In this document: piece after piece, positions 8,366-17,836 of the stretch
How positions within the stretch are numbered: position 1 is the stretch's first letter
How the letters are laid out: each line of letters starts with the position of its first letter
NCBI RefSeq assembly: GCF_029269265.1
Contig: NZ_JARIXP010000004.1
Coordinates: 496,001-560,000, forward strand
Direction of reading: 5' to 3'
Length of the DNA stretch: 64,000 nucleotides
Origin: Rheinheimera sp. 1928-s
GTDB lineage: Bacteria; Pseudomonadota; Gammaproteobacteria; Enterobacterales; Alteromonadaceae
The notes under the pieces: model-generated
Database searches by the model: none
The model's input: only the letters and a program-made list of their open reading frames with translations
What the model was told of the DNA's origin: nothing
Position numbers and translations under genes: made by a program

Positions 8366-10663
8366 GTGATCAAATCAAAAAAAACACCGGTAGCACAAGC
8401 TATCCCTTATTTGCTGGGTTTACTGCCCTTAGCTGTATTGGCAGAGCAAAGCTCCGCAGAGTCGCAGCCCGAGCTGGAGCGCATTGTGGTCACAGCACAA
8501 AAACGTGGTGAAAACCTGCAGGAAGTTCCATTGGCGGTATCTGTGCTCAGCAGCAAAGAGCTGGACAGAGGCAATATCCAGAACTTTCAGGATATTCAGC
8601 ATTCAGTACCCAACCTGTCGATGAATGTGATGTCGGCTTTTGCCACCACAGTGAATATGCGCGGTATTCCGTCCAGCCCCAATGGCGTATTTAATTCAGG
8701 ATCCAGCCCTGGCTTAGGTATTTATGTCGATGGCGTAGTGTATTCCAGAGCCACAGGCTTTAACCAGGAACTGGCCAATATTGAAAGAGTCGAAGTGCTG
8801 CGTGGGCCACAGGGCACCTTATTTGGTCAGAATACCAATCTGGGAGTAGTCAGTATCACCACCCGCAAACCATCGGACACCCCCGAGGCTAAACTAAAAC
8901 TCGACATAGGTAACTTTGGTTTAGTCAAAGCCAATGGCTTTGTCAGTGGCGCTTTAATTGAAGATGTGCTGGCTGCCAGCCTGAGCGCTTATGATGTCAA
9001 ACGCGACGGCTTTATTGAAAACCTGGCAGATGGCTCGGACATGTTCAGCGACAACAGACATGGCGGCCGGGCTCAGCTGCGTTACACCCCAACTGCAGCG
9101 TTGACGCTGGATATTAACGCCGATGTGCTCAAAGACAGCAGTATTCCACCGGGCCGTAAACTGCTGGCCGACAGTGGCACAGGCTTAGGAGCTTTGGGCT
9201 TATACAATCAGGGCCAGCAGGCGGCTAACTTTATTACGGACGACCCGCATCAGGTGATGGCCAATTCTGAAGACTCCTACGGCATACGTGACAACTGGAG
9301 CGCCGACGCGACTTTGGCCTACCAGTTTGATAATGGTTTTGTGTTTAAATCTATTAGCGCTGAAAAAGTCTATGACTCTTTGCTGGCCAACGATGCGGAT
9401 GCCACCAGCATCAATTTATCCTCCAGCATAGAATCAGAAAACAACAGGCAATTTACTCAGGAGTTTCAACTGATTTCTGACGAAAGCAGCGCTTTGCGTT
9501 ACGTGGCAGGTTTGTATTATCTGGATAACGAAGCAGTCAACCTGCAGCGCTTTTTTACGAAAACCGGTATTTATGGTATCCCAACCGGCTTGAATGCCCC
9601 TATGCCCACCACCTTGAACTTACCTGCAGATGCAGGGGTGGAAATAGACGGCAGCCTGCGCACCAAAAGCAGCGCCGCCTTTGGTAACTTAACCTATGAC
9701 ATCAGCAGCAGCCTGAGCGCTTTTGGTGGTTTGCGTTACTCCAGAGTGGAAAAAGACATGAGCTTTGCGCAGGACGGTTATGAAACCAGTCTGCCTGGTT
9801 TTTTTCTGCTGAATTACATCCATATCCCTCAGACCAATCAATCGCAGCAGGATAACTTTGTGTCCTGGACTATGGGTCTGAATGGCAAGTGGAATGAAGA
9901 TCTGAACCTTTACGGCAAAGTATCCAAAGGCTATAAAGAAGGCGGCTACAGTTTCAGACCCCAGTCTTTGCAGGCGATTGGCGGTGATGTCAATGCGCCG
10001 GATATAGGTTTTGCCGGTGAGCAGGTCATTAGCTACGAAGCAGGTTTAAAAACTGACCTGCTAAACCGCAGGGCCCGGTTTAATCTGGCTGCTTTTTATC
10101 TGGACTACAGTGATATTCAAAGCCTGCTGGTGGATGATGACGGCGTCAACCGGGTAGTAAATGGCCCTTCAGCGACCAGCCAGGGCCTGGAAGCTGAACT
10201 GGTATTTCGCCTGACACAACAGTGGAGCATCAGCTCTTCTGCAGGTTTTGCCGATGCAAAGTTTAACGACTTCAGTAACTGCCACAGCATAGACGACTGC
10301 AGCAACAACCAGTTGCCAGGGGCCGCTAAATGGACAGGCAATCTGGCGAGCAGCTATGAGTTTCCGGCCTTTGACGGCTGGGATGGTTTTGCCGGCGTCG
10401 ATGCTTCGTATCGCAGTGCAATGTACTCGGATGCCCGCAACTTGCCACAGGCCAGGCTGGCCGCACTGACGCTGGTCAATGCGCAGCTCGGGCTGGTGTC
10501 TGCGGATGGTCAATACGAACTGATGTTGTGGCTGAAAAATGCACTGGATAAAGAGTATCAGGTGTATAGCAATGACAAGCTGACGTCGGATCTGGGCTTC
10601 AGCACTGCAGTGTACGGCCCGCCACGAACCTATGGTGTGTCTTTTACTTATAATTTCCTCTAA
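8366..10663 (+). CDS. TonB-dependent outer membrane receptor
   Basis: The 765-aa receptor has a signal peptide (cleavage after about residue 26). A TonB box-like start (RIVVTAQKRGENLQEVPLAV) leads into a plug domain (to about 155; VEVLRGPQGTLFGQNT, VSITTRKP). A 22-stranded barrel ends in an aromatic-rich strand (YGVSFTYNFL). It imports a large scarce ligand using TonB-ExbBD energy. The plug is of the FyuA/Fe-siderophore-like class common in sphingomonads and Alteromonadales, but the ligand cannot be named. The start is GTG with GAAGGA 8 nt upstream. Its context, a divergent AraC regulator and an M20 peptidase, hints at an amino-acid or peptide-derived ligand. Confidence 0.9.
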   Translation: MIKSKKTPVAQAIPYLLGLLPLAVLAEQSSAESQPELERIVVTAQKRGENLQEVPLAVSVLSSKELDRGNIQNFQDIQHSVPNLSMNVMSAFATTVNMRGIPSSPNGVFNSGSSPGLGIYVDGVVYSRATGFNQELANIERVEVLRGPQGTLFGQNTNLGVVSITTRKPSDTPEAKLKLDIGNFGLVKANGFVSGALIEDVLAASLSAYDVKRDGFIENLADGSDMFSDNRHGGRAQLRYTPTAALTLDINADVLKDSSIPPGRKLLADSGTGLGALGLYNQGQQAANFITDDPHQVMANSEDSYGIRDNWSADATLAYQFDNGFVFKSISAEKVYDSLLANDADATSINLSSSIESENNRQFTQEFQLISDESSALRYVAGLYYLDNEAVNLQRFFTKTGIYGIPTGLNAPMPTTLNLPADAGVEIDGSLRTKSSAAFGNLTYDISSSLSAFGGLRYSRVEKDMSFAQDGYETSLPGFFLLNYIHIPQTNQSQQDNFVSWTMGLNGKWNEDLNLYGKVSKGYKEGGYSFRPQSLQAIGGDVNAPDIGFAGEQVISYEAGLKTDLLNRRARFNLAAFYLDYSDIQSLLVDDDGVNRVVNGPSATSQGLEAELVFRLTQQWSISSSAGFADAKFNDFSNCHSIDDCSNNQLPGAAKWTGNLASSYEFPAFDGWDGFAGVDASYRSAMYSDARNLPQARLAALTLVNAQLGLVSADGQYELMLWLKNALDKEYQVYSNDKLTSDLGFSTAVYGPPRTYGVSFTYNFL

Positions 10664-10678
10664 CTACCGCACTACCAC

Positions 10679-10712
10679 AGAGGCAGACCCATCAGATGAG
10701 TTCTGCCTCTTT
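10679..10712 (+). terminator. Hairpin terminator between TonB receptor and GNAT gene
   Basis: AGAGGCAGA and TCTGCCTCT form a perfect 9-bp stem with a 14-nt loop, followed only by TT. It lies between convergent genes and could end transcription from either side. Confidence 0.5.
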
Positions 10713-10723
10713 CACTGCTCAGC

Positions 10724-11185
10724 TCAGACCGTCAATTGTTTGCACATAAATACAGAGTTCGGATCTTCCTTATACTGGGCAAAAGGCCCACAGAGTTCAA
10801 AACCAAAACTGCGGTATAAAGAACGGGCCGGGACAAAATAATCCATAGCACCGGTTTCCAGATACAACTGCTGATAACCCCGGCTTTTTGCTTCGGTCAT
10901 TACATGCTGCAGTAGTAGCTTACCTACCCCCTGCCCTCGAAACGCTGTGGCACTTCGCATGGATTTAATTTCAGCTTGTCTGGTGTTTAATTGCTTCAGC
11001 GCCACGCAACCTGCCAGCTGTTGCTGCTGCCATAAAGTCCAGAAGCTGATGTCACTGGCTTTTAAAGCTGCCAAATCCAGCGCATGTTTACTCTCCGGAG
11101 GCGACACCGCATTCATGTCATTTAAATGCTCTTGCAACAAAGCAGCAATGTCAGAGCCTGTCAGATCATCACGTTGAACACGCAT
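10724..11185 (-). CDS. GNAT family N-acetyltransferase
   Basis: The 153-aa protein has the acetyl-CoA pyrophosphate-binding motif A (SATAFRGQGVGKLLLQHVM), the preceding strand (EIKSMR) and a motif B region (YLETGAMDYFVPARSLYRSFGF). These features match small-molecule or protein N-acetyltransferases of the ElaA/YjgM-like type. The substrate is unknown. No clear ribosome site precedes the ATG. It is convergent with the TonB receptor and appears monocistronic. Confidence 0.85.
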   Translation of the reverse strand: MRVQRDDLTGSDIAALLQEHLNDMNAVSPPESKHALDLAALKASDISFWTLWQQQQLAGCVALKQLNTRQAEIKSMRSATAFRGQGVGKLLLQHVMTEAKSRGYQQLYLETGAMDYFVPARSLYRSFGFELCGPFAQYKEDPNSVFMCKQLTV

Positions 11186-11264
11186 AGAAAACCAAAGATA
11201 AGAGTTTGTATTGGCTTAGAAATATATCGAAAGTATCGCAGAAGAACTAGTCAAGAGCAGAGAT

Positions 11265-11295
11265 ATAAAAAAGAAACAACGAGCCTTAGGCTCGT
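11265..11295 (-). terminator. Rho-independent terminator of the GlsB/DUF3185 gene pair
   Basis: ACGAGCC and GGCTCGT form a 7-bp stem. Read on the minus strand, a T-rich tail (TTGTTTCTTTTTT) follows. The stop codon of the GlsB-like gene lies in the loop. Confidence 0.7.
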
Positions 11296-11537
11296 CGGAC
11301 AAGACTCGCAATAAAAAGTAAAACTACGGCACCTGCTGTTGCTGTAACAATAGAGCCTAATAAGCCGCTGGCGCTGATCCCCAACATACCAAACAAGGCA
11401 CCGCCCAACACAGCGCCCACTATACCGACGATAATATTGCCCAGCAGACCAAAGCCACTGCCTTTCATAATAAGTCCGCCAAGCCAACCAGCTGTGGCAC
11501 CTATTGCAAGAAATACTAATAATCCAGTTAAACTCAT
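11286..11537 (-). CDS. GlsB/YeaQ/YmgE family small membrane protein
   Basis: This ~83-aa hydrophobic, Gly-rich protein has three predicted membrane helices (GLLVFLAIGATAGWLGGLIM, then GNIIVGIVGAVLGGALFG, then IVTATAGAVVLLFIASLVRR). That is the pattern of the stress-associated 'transglycosylase-associated' family; the enzymatic name is historical and its function is unproven. Two ATGs are present. GAGGGA abuts the first and is 6 nt from the second, so the start MSLTGLL at 11537 is preferred. It follows the DUF3185 gene by 19 bp. Confidence 0.85.
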   Translation of the reverse strand: MSLTGLLVFLAIGATAGWLGGLIMKGSGFGLLGNIIVGIVGAVLGGALFGMLGISASGLLGSIVTATAGAVVLLFIASLVRRA

Positions 11538-11556
11538 TGCCATTCCCTCTGCTTGT

Positions 11557-11772
11557 TTAACGCTTAAAGGCTAAAAAGAGACCAGCCACAATACTGATAG
11601 CACCGCCAATATAAAACTGCATCACTTTGTCTGTCTCTGCGCCAGTCACTACTTCAGTCAATTGCGATTGCACTGAATCTGATAATTGAAACCCCCAGTA
11701 AACCAAACCAACGCCCAGCACTAACAACACTAAGCCAACCAGTTTTAATAACGAATTTGTTCCATTAGCCAT
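11557..11772 (-). CDS. DUF3185 family small membrane protein
   Basis: The 71-aa product has two membrane helices (LVGLVLLVLGVGLVYWGFQL and YIGGAISIVAGLFLAFKR) around a polar loop with Ser-Asp-Ser and a conserved-looking QFYIGG. This matches DUF3185. The start at 11772 (MANGTNSLL) is chosen because GAGGGA lies 6 nt upstream; the longer frame to 11820 has no ribosome site. It is probably co-transcribed with the GlsB-like gene as a membrane stress pair. The biochemical role is unknown. Confidence 0.78.
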   Translation of the reverse strand: MANGTNSLLKLVGLVLLVLGVGLVYWGFQLSDSVQSQLTEVVTGAETDKVMQFYIGGAISIVAGLFLAFKR

Positions 11773-11970
11773 ATTTAATCCCTCAACATTTGATAAAAAA
11801 CCACGGTCCAGACACGACAAAATCTCATAGATCAGCCCGGTACCAGTACAGTATTAGTCTAGCCAGCCTGAACCTCACCTGAAGTCAGTAGTTTGGGAAC
11901 TAAAACTTCGTCGTCCAAAGTGACTGATCTGCCTGAGAAAATTGAGCAAATACAAAGCTCACAACAGACG

Positions 11971-12006
11971 GGCAGCAATGCACCCAACTTGGGGTTCACT
12001 GCTGCC
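11971..12006 (-). other. Hairpin downstream of cstA-like gene
   Basis: GGCAGCA pairs with TGCTGCC, and an inner CCCAA/TTGGG adds to the stem. It lies just after the cstA stop on the minus strand but has no T-run, so it is a weak terminator or mRNA-stabilising candidate. Confidence 0.35.
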
Positions 12007-12012
12007 AGGCTC

Positions 12013-13479
12013 TTAACCTCGGGTAACCAGGGTACGCTTGTTATGGGCCATCATCAGGCCTATCAAACCTATGACTGCCACAACCACACCTATAGGTTTA
12101 CTGTATTCCACAGGTAAATTCAGACCAATACCAGCAGTCGCTATATAAGCCACTGTCATGCTGGTGCCAATCACGGCCGGAATGCTGGCAATCCAGTGCA
12201 AAGTGCCACGGTCAAATAAGTACTTAGTCGCCAACCATAACACGCTGGTGGATAACAACATATTGGAGAAGGCGAAATAACGCCAAATCAAGGAGAAATC
12301 CAGCATCGTCATAAAGTAAGCAATAGCCAGAATAGGTACTGACAATAACATTCTGTTGCGCAGGCTTTGCGGAATATTAAAAGCATCCACTATGGTCAGA
12401 CGCAATGAACGGAAGGCAGTATCACCTGAGGTAATTGGGAATACTGCAACAGCCAGAATGGCCATCACACCACCAAAAACGCCCAGATAACCTGTGGCTA
12501 TATGGTTCACCACTAAGCCAGGTCCGCCCTGAGCTAACATAGCTTTTAGCTCAACATAACCACCCGGAAAAGCGGCAATACCAGCCAAAGCCCAGACACA
12601 AGCCACAATACCTTCACACATCATGGCTCCGTAATACACAGGCCGGACGTATTTTTCATTGGTTAAACAACGGGCAATGATAGGTGCCTGAGTGGAATGA
12701 AAACCACTGATAGCGCCACAGGTAATAGTTAAAAACAGCAGAGGCCAGATCGGCGCGCCATCAGGATTAGGAGTTAAAAAATCATGTTCATGGTGGCCAT
12801 CAAAATAAGCAAAAATATCAGCAACCTGCGGTAGGTGAGGAGCATCCAGTAACAAAGCCCCTGCAATCAGGGTGGTCATGACGATCATCAGTACACCAAA
12901 AGCCGGGTACAGCTTGGTGATAATTTTGTCGATAGGCAGCAAAGTCGCTAAAAAATAGTAGGCTAAAATAACCAGCACCCAAAAGGTATTACCCGCTAAA
13001 AAAGTGCCTTCAAAGTAGGATAAATTACTTAAAAGCCCAGCCGGACTCATAATAAATACCACTCCGACAAAAAACAGCAGCATGGCGGTAAATACCAGCA
13101 TTACCCCTTTAAAAACCACGTTGTAATAGTGACCTGCTATCTCAGGTAAACTTTTGCCGTCTTCTTTGATACTCATCACACCGGAAAAGTAGTCATGCAC
13201 TGCACCACCTATGATATTGCCTATGACAATCCATACCAAAGCCACAGGACCATACACAGCGCCCAGGATAGGTCCAAAGATCGGACCAACCCCGGCCACA
13301 TTTAGAAACTGAATTAAAAAGGCTTTTACCGGACTGATAGCAACATAATCGACGCCTTCGCTAAAACGCTCTTGCGGCGTTACAGCTTTAGGATCTATGC
13401 AGGCCTGTTTTTCAACAAAGGGACTATAGAATTTGTAGCCAAGGATAAGTATGGCAATACTGACAAAAAAGATAAGCAT
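12013..13479 (-). CDS. cstA: Carbon starvation protein CstA family transporter (short form)
   Basis: This 488-aa polytopic protein has the CstA signature near its N-terminus (SPVKAFLIQFLNVAGVGPIFGPILGA is its core) and GNIIGGAVHDYFSG. More than ten hydrophobic helices and a C-terminal CstA 5TM-type region follow. CstA proteins import peptides and/or pyruvate during carbon limitation. Enteric CstA is about 700 residues; this is the shorter clade, which is also widespread. AGGAA precedes the ATG. Immediately upstream on the same strand is a secreted Xaa-Pro peptidase, fitting peptide use. Confidence 0.88.
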   Translation of the reverse strand: MLIFFVSIAILILGYKFYSPFVEKQACIDPKAVTPQERFSEGVDYVAISPVKAFLIQFLNVAGVGPIFGPILGAVYGPVALVWIVIGNIIGGAVHDYFSGVMSIKEDGKSLPEIAGHYYNVVFKGVMLVFTAMLLFFVGVVFIMSPAGLLSNLSYFEGTFLAGNTFWVLVILAYYFLATLLPIDKIITKLYPAFGVLMIVMTTLIAGALLLDAPHLPQVADIFAYFDGHHEHDFLTPNPDGAPIWPLLFLTITCGAISGFHSTQAPIIARCLTNEKYVRPVYYGAMMCEGIVACVWALAGIAAFPGGYVELKAMLAQGGPGLVVNHIATGYLGVFGGVMAILAVAVFPITSGDTAFRSLRLTIVDAFNIPQSLRNRMLLSVPILAIAYFMTMLDFSLIWRYFAFSNMLLSTSVLWLATKYLFDRGTLHWIASIPAVIGTSMTVAYIATAGIGLNLPVEYSKPIGVVVAVIGLIGLMMAHNKRTLVTRG

Positions 13480-13601
13480 AGAAAGAGGTTCCTTTTAATC
13501 TGACAAAGGGCTGACGGCCGTCAGCACGGCGCACTTTTATGGACCATTTTTACCATACCACGAGTACTTTAGGTTGGACATTAGCCCTTAGTGGAAAGTA
13601 T

Positions 13602-14960
13602 TTAACGCACCAGATGCCATTTGGTTTGACGCCCTGCCAGATAAATCACCTGCTTGCCATCAAAATACGCACTTTGTTCCAGCTTAATTTGCACATACTG
13701 CCCATTCCACTCTGGTACTTGCTGTTTGATATTCCCTTCAATGGCATAAGCTGTATTGGCATACAAAGGCCATTCTCCTCCGTCAGAGGTCGGCCCCTGA
13801 TTGTCCCACATGCCAATAGTTGGCCCAGGCGCGTGACCAACAAAACCTAAAGGATGCGTATAAGTACTGCTGATAATGCCCTGCTTTTTTGTCTCTTTGA
13901 TGGTAGCGGCAAGAATTTCATTGCCAGTGCGGCCTGTTTTAAATTGTTGGGTTAAATTGTCCTGCCATTGATTGCCTGTTGCCAGTGCTTTAATAAGACC
14001 TGCAGGTGCATCCTGTTCATCGGCTTTGAGTACATAAGCCATTTCCTGAGTGTCGGTACACAGTTTCAGGTAACAAATGCCCACATCTGTATGCAGCACG
14101 TCACCTCTGTGGATCACCCTGCTTTGACCACAAAAAGGCGAATCAGCTTTACACTCATCCCCCGGACGCTGACTATTTACATCAGGCATAAACCAGACAG
14201 GCAAACCTAAAGCTTCATAACGCTGACGAATATACCAGGCCACATCATCCGTTGTGGTAACACCTGGAGTAATGACCTTGGCACTGAAGGCTTCGGCAAT
14301 CACAGCACGGGCCAGACTGACAATATGAGGATAAAGCTCTAATTCAGCGGCTGTGCGCTGCTCCATCCAACGCACCACTAAAGGCTCAGCACTGACTAAA
14401 CGGCTGGCATAGTCTTTTGGTAATACATCCAGCAACAACTGATGCATGGCTTTGGTTAAACCATCAGCCACTGCCCAATCTGCCGATACGTTGATGCCAA
14501 TACGTTGTGGCTTGCGTTCTGTAATAACCTGAGCCAATGCCTGCCATTGCTCTGTTAAATCTCCCCCCGACCAGGCTGAGGTATAAGGTGCGCCAAACGG
14601 ATAACGGTTCACGGACAGACGTTCGACCGAACCATCGGCTTTACGATAAAACACCAGCATGGTGGTGCGACGGGCGGCGAAAGTGGGCTGAGGCACTAAA
14701 GTGAAATACACCGGATCTTCGCTATATTCCCGGTTGATCACCAGCCACATATCCAGTTTAGCTTCGGCCATCAGCTGTGGCAGAAGACTATCCAGACGTT
14801 CAGTGAGGATAAGGTTTTCCGTATTCACCCTGTCTCTTGGCGCCAATACAGCAAAATCAGCAGCAGAACTTAGTTGTCGGCCTTGGCTAAACTCTGCAGC
14901 CCAAGTGGCGGGTACAACCGTGATTAGGCTTAGGAAAGCCGCTGTTATTATAGTTTTCAT
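13602..14960 (-). CDS. Secreted M24 family Xaa-Pro peptidase
   Basis: The 452-aa protein has a signal peptide (MKTIITAAFLSLITVVPATW, cleavage after AWA) and a creatinase/aminopeptidase-like fold. The N-terminal third resembles the creatinase N domain. The C-terminal M24 core shows metal-ligand positions in GDVLHTDVGICYLKLCTDTQ, HPLGFVGHAPGPTIG and TAYAIEGNI. The usual second Asp of the DxxxxxxxxxxD pair appears as T/D in LCTDTQ. It should release N-terminal residues from Xaa-Pro peptides in the periplasm. It lies 122 bp upstream of cstA, which could import the products. Confidence 0.85.
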   Translation of the reverse strand: MKTIITAAFLSLITVVPATWAAEFSQGRQLSSAADFAVLAPRDRVNTENLILTERLDSLLPQLMAEAKLDMWLVINREYSEDPVYFTLVPQPTFAARRTTMLVFYRKADGSVERLSVNRYPFGAPYTSAWSGGDLTEQWQALAQVITERKPQRIGINVSADWAVADGLTKAMHQLLLDVLPKDYASRLVSAEPLVVRWMEQRTAAELELYPHIVSLARAVIAEAFSAKVITPGVTTTDDVAWYIRQRYEALGLPVWFMPDVNSQRPGDECKADSPFCGQSRVIHRGDVLHTDVGICYLKLCTDTQEMAYVLKADEQDAPAGLIKALATGNQWQDNLTQQFKTGRTGNEILAATIKETKKQGIISSTYTHPLGFVGHAPGPTIGMWDNQGPTSDGGEWPLYANTAYAIEGNIKQQVPEWNGQYVQIKLEQSAYFDGKQVIYLAGRQTKWHLVR

Positions 14961-15113
14961 CTGTAGCGCCCTGTGGTGTTGACTCTGTTGAACGTTATAC
15001 CGGGAATTTGACTAAAACTAACCGATAAAGAACAACTTACAAGTGCCTTGGGCTAAAAAACCAACAGGAGCCACAGATTGTGCGACAAAGGGCTACTCCG
15101 AACTCTTTGCCAT

Positions 15114-16349
15114 TTAGAATTCAACTAACCGAGTTGCAATCTTCTTCATTGCCGCTGCAGCTTGCGCGTCTGAGCCTCTGTTCATCAGAATAATAAAACC
15201 ATCTTTACTGTGGCGATCAAAATACATAGCGGTAAACACACCCAGATCGGAGCCCATATGACCTGTTAACCCCATCTCATTATCGCGCCAGAAAAAGCGC
15301 TGATTGGCAGAAACCGACTCCGGCAGCTGCAATTTAAACATTTCTTCATACATCGCATCGGATAATAACGGTTGACCTGAACTATCCTTATTATTCAACA
15401 CCGCCACTAAAAACTGACTGAGCTCAGTGATGCTGCTACGCACTCCGCCATCTGGATATTGTGGATTACCAAAATGCGGATAAGCCGCAAAGCTTTTGTA
15501 GGCCGCAGGCGGATTGATATAGCGGCCAATCAGGTAATTCAGTTCTGTCGATTCAGTATCAGCGCATATAAACAAATAAGGCACACACTGTTTTACCTCG
15601 TAAGGTACTGCAATCTGATCTAAAGGCAGATCATGCAGTAACCAGCTGGTTGTAGGCATAGCTAAAGACGGGAACAAAGTATCTTTGCTGTACTGTGCCA
15701 AAGATTTGCCTGTAGTTGCCTCCACCAGATAACCAGCCAGCCCTGCCGCCAGATTACTGTATCGACGTTTCTCCCCTGGCATTTGCGCTAAAAAATACTC
15801 GCCTTGCTGGTAGTGGCTGCCTTCTGGCAGCAGTAGGTTGGTGATGTGCTGCTGCAGGGAAATTTGTGTGTCCTTATTCTCTGCATAGCTGTTGATATCG
15901 TAATAGTCAGCAATACCCGAGGAATGACTGGCCAGATGACGTAGGGTTATTTTTTCATCCTGAGTATGAGGGTTATCCACTTTAAAAGACAGATACTGAT
16001 TAACATCCTGATCTAAATCGAGTTTCCCCTGTTCAACCAGTTGTAACAGCACCAGCCCCATGATGGGTTTACTGATGGATGCCAAATTAAACAAGGTATC
16101 TTTTGTGACTGGGTCTGCGGTTTCAATATTGGCTTTGCCATAAGTCTGCAGCAAAACAGTTTTGCCATTTTTAATTTTGGCAATCGCCAACCCCGGGATC
16201 GCAGCTTCTTCCATCAATGCCGGGATATAAAGCTCAAGTTCGGTAAGCTGATCACTGCTTTGTTGCTGTTTCGGCAATACAAACCATAGTAACGCTATAC
16301 CAAGCGTAGCACTCACTACAGCAACAACAATTCCAAATGCTTTTTTCAT
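15114..16349 (-). CDS. Serine hydrolase, beta-lactamase class C / D-aminopeptidase-like family
   Basis: The enzyme has an N-terminal signal anchor (MKKAFGIVVAVVSATLGIAL) and the three active-site elements of the penicillin-recognising serine fold: SISKP (SxxK), YSN (YxN) and HMGSD (HxG in place of KTG). This pattern fits secreted esterases or peptidases of the beta-lactamase superfamily more than a true AmpC. The start at 16349 has AAGGATTGATATAC before ATG; the longer frame to 16400 is less likely. It has no operon partner. Confidence 0.82.
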   Translation of the reverse strand: MKKAFGIVVAVVSATLGIALLWFVLPKQQQSSDQLTELELYIPALMEEAAIPGLAIAKIKNGKTVLLQTYGKANIETADPVTKDTLFNLASISKPIMGLVLLQLVEQGKLDLDQDVNQYLSFKVDNPHTQDEKITLRHLASHSSGIADYYDINSYAENKDTQISLQQHITNLLLPEGSHYQQGEYFLAQMPGEKRRYSNLAAGLAGYLVEATTGKSLAQYSKDTLFPSLAMPTTSWLLHDLPLDQIAVPYEVKQCVPYLFICADTESTELNYLIGRYINPPAAYKSFAAYPHFGNPQYPDGGVRSSITELSQFLVAVLNNKDSSGQPLLSDAMYEEMFKLQLPESVSANQRFFWRDNEMGLTGHMGSDLGVFTAMYFDRHSKDGFIILMNRGSDAQAAAAMKKIATRLVEF

Positions 16350-16807
16350 GTATATCAATCCTTTAGTTGGCAAAAGCTCTGATGAAAGCAAGTTGCGCAC
16401 CAGTCAAAGAAACAATATAACCATTTGAAATATAAATAAATTATAGAATGAACTCTACATTCGGTTGGTCAGTTTCACTAGATATTAGTGAAGTAAACTT
16501 ATTCGATGGTCTGATTTAATTGGTCACAGCTACTCACAAAACCGCCGGAATAAACCAGAATCAAAGTGGCTTATGTTGTGTACCTTCACTAGACGTAATA
16601 AACAGCAGCTTTGCTTCTCACCTCTGTCCTGCTGCACAACAAAAGTAATCTGGTCTGATAGCAGAATCACGGTTTCATTCCTTTGTGGGCATTTTCCCAT
16701 GACAACCGTCTTGCTCAAACCCAAAGCAGGAAATCAGACCACATAAGCCTGTTCAAAACTGAGTTTTGTTCTGGCCATTACTCCGCCCTGCTTTGCCGGA
16801 TTGAATG
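16350..16807. other. Intergenic region with one inverted repeat
   Basis: No credible gene was found in 458 bp; a 64-codon frame at 16530-16724 has no ribosome site or recognisable motif. TTCACTA and TAGTGAA form a perfect 7-bp inverted repeat with a 5-nt spacer at 16474-16492, a possible operator for the beta-lactamase-like gene. Confidence 0.4.
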
Positions 16808-17200
16808 TCAGCTATGAATACTGAACTGATACTTCGCCTGGCCATTTTCGGTTGAGCGAAAAGAACCGGATCCTGCAATTCCGGCCAATTGCTCTTTGCC
16901 TGAACCTGCCACAATCACAAAGTCGCTTGACGCGACACCCTGCTTAAAAGTGCCATTGTGTTGTATCACCACAGTACCGGTTTTATCTGCGATAGTTCCG
17001 CTGAAGGTCTCGAAGCCGTTAAAGACAGCTGAGCCTGCCCCCTGATAGCTCATCAGATAATGCACAGAACTTGTGCCTTCGATTGCCCCGCTATAGCTTT
17101 GCGACACTTTGGCGTAACTTTGTTTAACTCCATCTTCGCCTTCTGAATAAGGCTCTTCGTTCCAGCCGGTAATTTGAAACAAACCTTCCAGTGTGGTCAT
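16808..17200 (-). CDS. DUF3224 domain protein
   Basis: The 130-aa protein matches DUF3224, a small beta-barrel-like family. It has the opening GLFQITGWNEEPY, a middle VKQSYAKVSQSYSGAIEG, the YLMSYQG segment and GSGKEQLAGIAGSGSF. No signal peptide is present. The family's function is unknown, though it resembles allene-oxide-cyclase-like barrels. AGGGAG lies before ATG within the end of the Nudix gene, whose stop is 3 bp away, so the two are translationally close. It is the last gene of a five-gene operon. Confidence 0.8.
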   Translation of the reverse strand: MTTLEGLFQITGWNEEPYSEGEDGVKQSYAKVSQSYSGAIEGTSSVHYLMSYQGAGSAVFNGFETFSGTIADKTGTVVIQHNGTFKQGVASSDFVIVAGSGKEQLAGIAGSGSFRSTENGQAKYQFSIHS

Positions 17201-17203
17201 GCT

Positions 17204-17818
17204 TTACTGCTCCCTTGTGTCGTTGTTACTAAGCTTGGTTGTTATCAGGCCATTTATTTTGGCGTATTGCAGCAACATAATAGTTTTGCCGTCTTTAATT
17301 TCACCTGTTCCAATCATCGAATAGGCTGAATCAAAATCCAGCTCCAACACTTCGATATTTTCCTGCTCATGCGCCAAACCTCCGCCTGCTGAAACCTGCA
17401 TATTCTCGGTATATTCAGCGGCAAAAAAATGGATGATTTCGGTGACAGAACCCGGCGACATATAAGCTTCAAACAGTTTTTGCACTTGATCTACTTTGTA
17501 GCCGGTTTCTTCTTCAGCTTCGCGTTTAATGCAGTCTTCCGGATTGTCCTGCTCCAGTAAGCCGGCGCAGGTTTCAATGAGTAAACCATCTGCATTGCCA
17601 TTGATATAAGTCGGCAAACGGAACTGGCGGGTCAGGATCACTGTGCCTTTACTGTTGTTGTACAACAAAATAGTAGCGCCATTACCGCGGTCATAGGCTT
17701 CACGGTGCTGCTGCTGCCATTCACCACTATGGCTCTGGTACTCAAAAGAATACTTATTCAGGCTGTACCAGTTATCCGACAACAGCGTTTTCTGAATATT
17801 TCTGATTTTATTACTCAT
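17204..17818 (-). CDS. nudK: Nudix hydrolase, GDP-mannose pyrophosphatase (NudK)-like
   Basis: The 204-aa protein carries a complete Nudix box, Gx5Ex7REUxEExGU, ending in [11 protein letters not shown]. The flanks are typical of the NudK/ADP-ribose-type subfamily: [26 protein letters not shown] and [15 protein letters not shown]. NudK hydrolyses GDP-mannose, though sugar-nucleotide specificity cannot be fixed from sequence alone. It follows the cupin gene by 18 bp. Confidence 0.83.
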   Translation of the reverse strand: MSNKIRNIQKTLLSDNWYSLNKYSFEYQSHSGEWQQQHREAYDRGNGATILLYNNSKGTVILTRQFRLPTYINGNADGLLIETCAGLLEQDNPEDCIKREAEEETGYKVDQVQKLFEAYMSPGSVTEIIHFFAAEYTENMQVSAGGGLAHEQENIEVLELDFDSAYSMIGTGEIKDGKTIMLLQYAKINGLITTKLSNNDTREQ

Positions 17819-17836
17819 TAAAAAAACTCTGCCATT

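Noticed and set aside
7565-8511. Several plus-strand frames overlapping the AraC gene and its promoter
   Set aside because: They have no family match, and most lie antisense to a well-supported gene.
15114-16349. Antibiotic-resistance AmpC beta-lactamase
   Set aside because: The third motif is HMGSD rather than KTG, and the family is dominated by esterases and peptidases; resistance cannot be claimed.
16530-16724. 64-codon minus-strand frame in the intergenic region
   Set aside because: No ribosome site, no domain and no operon context.
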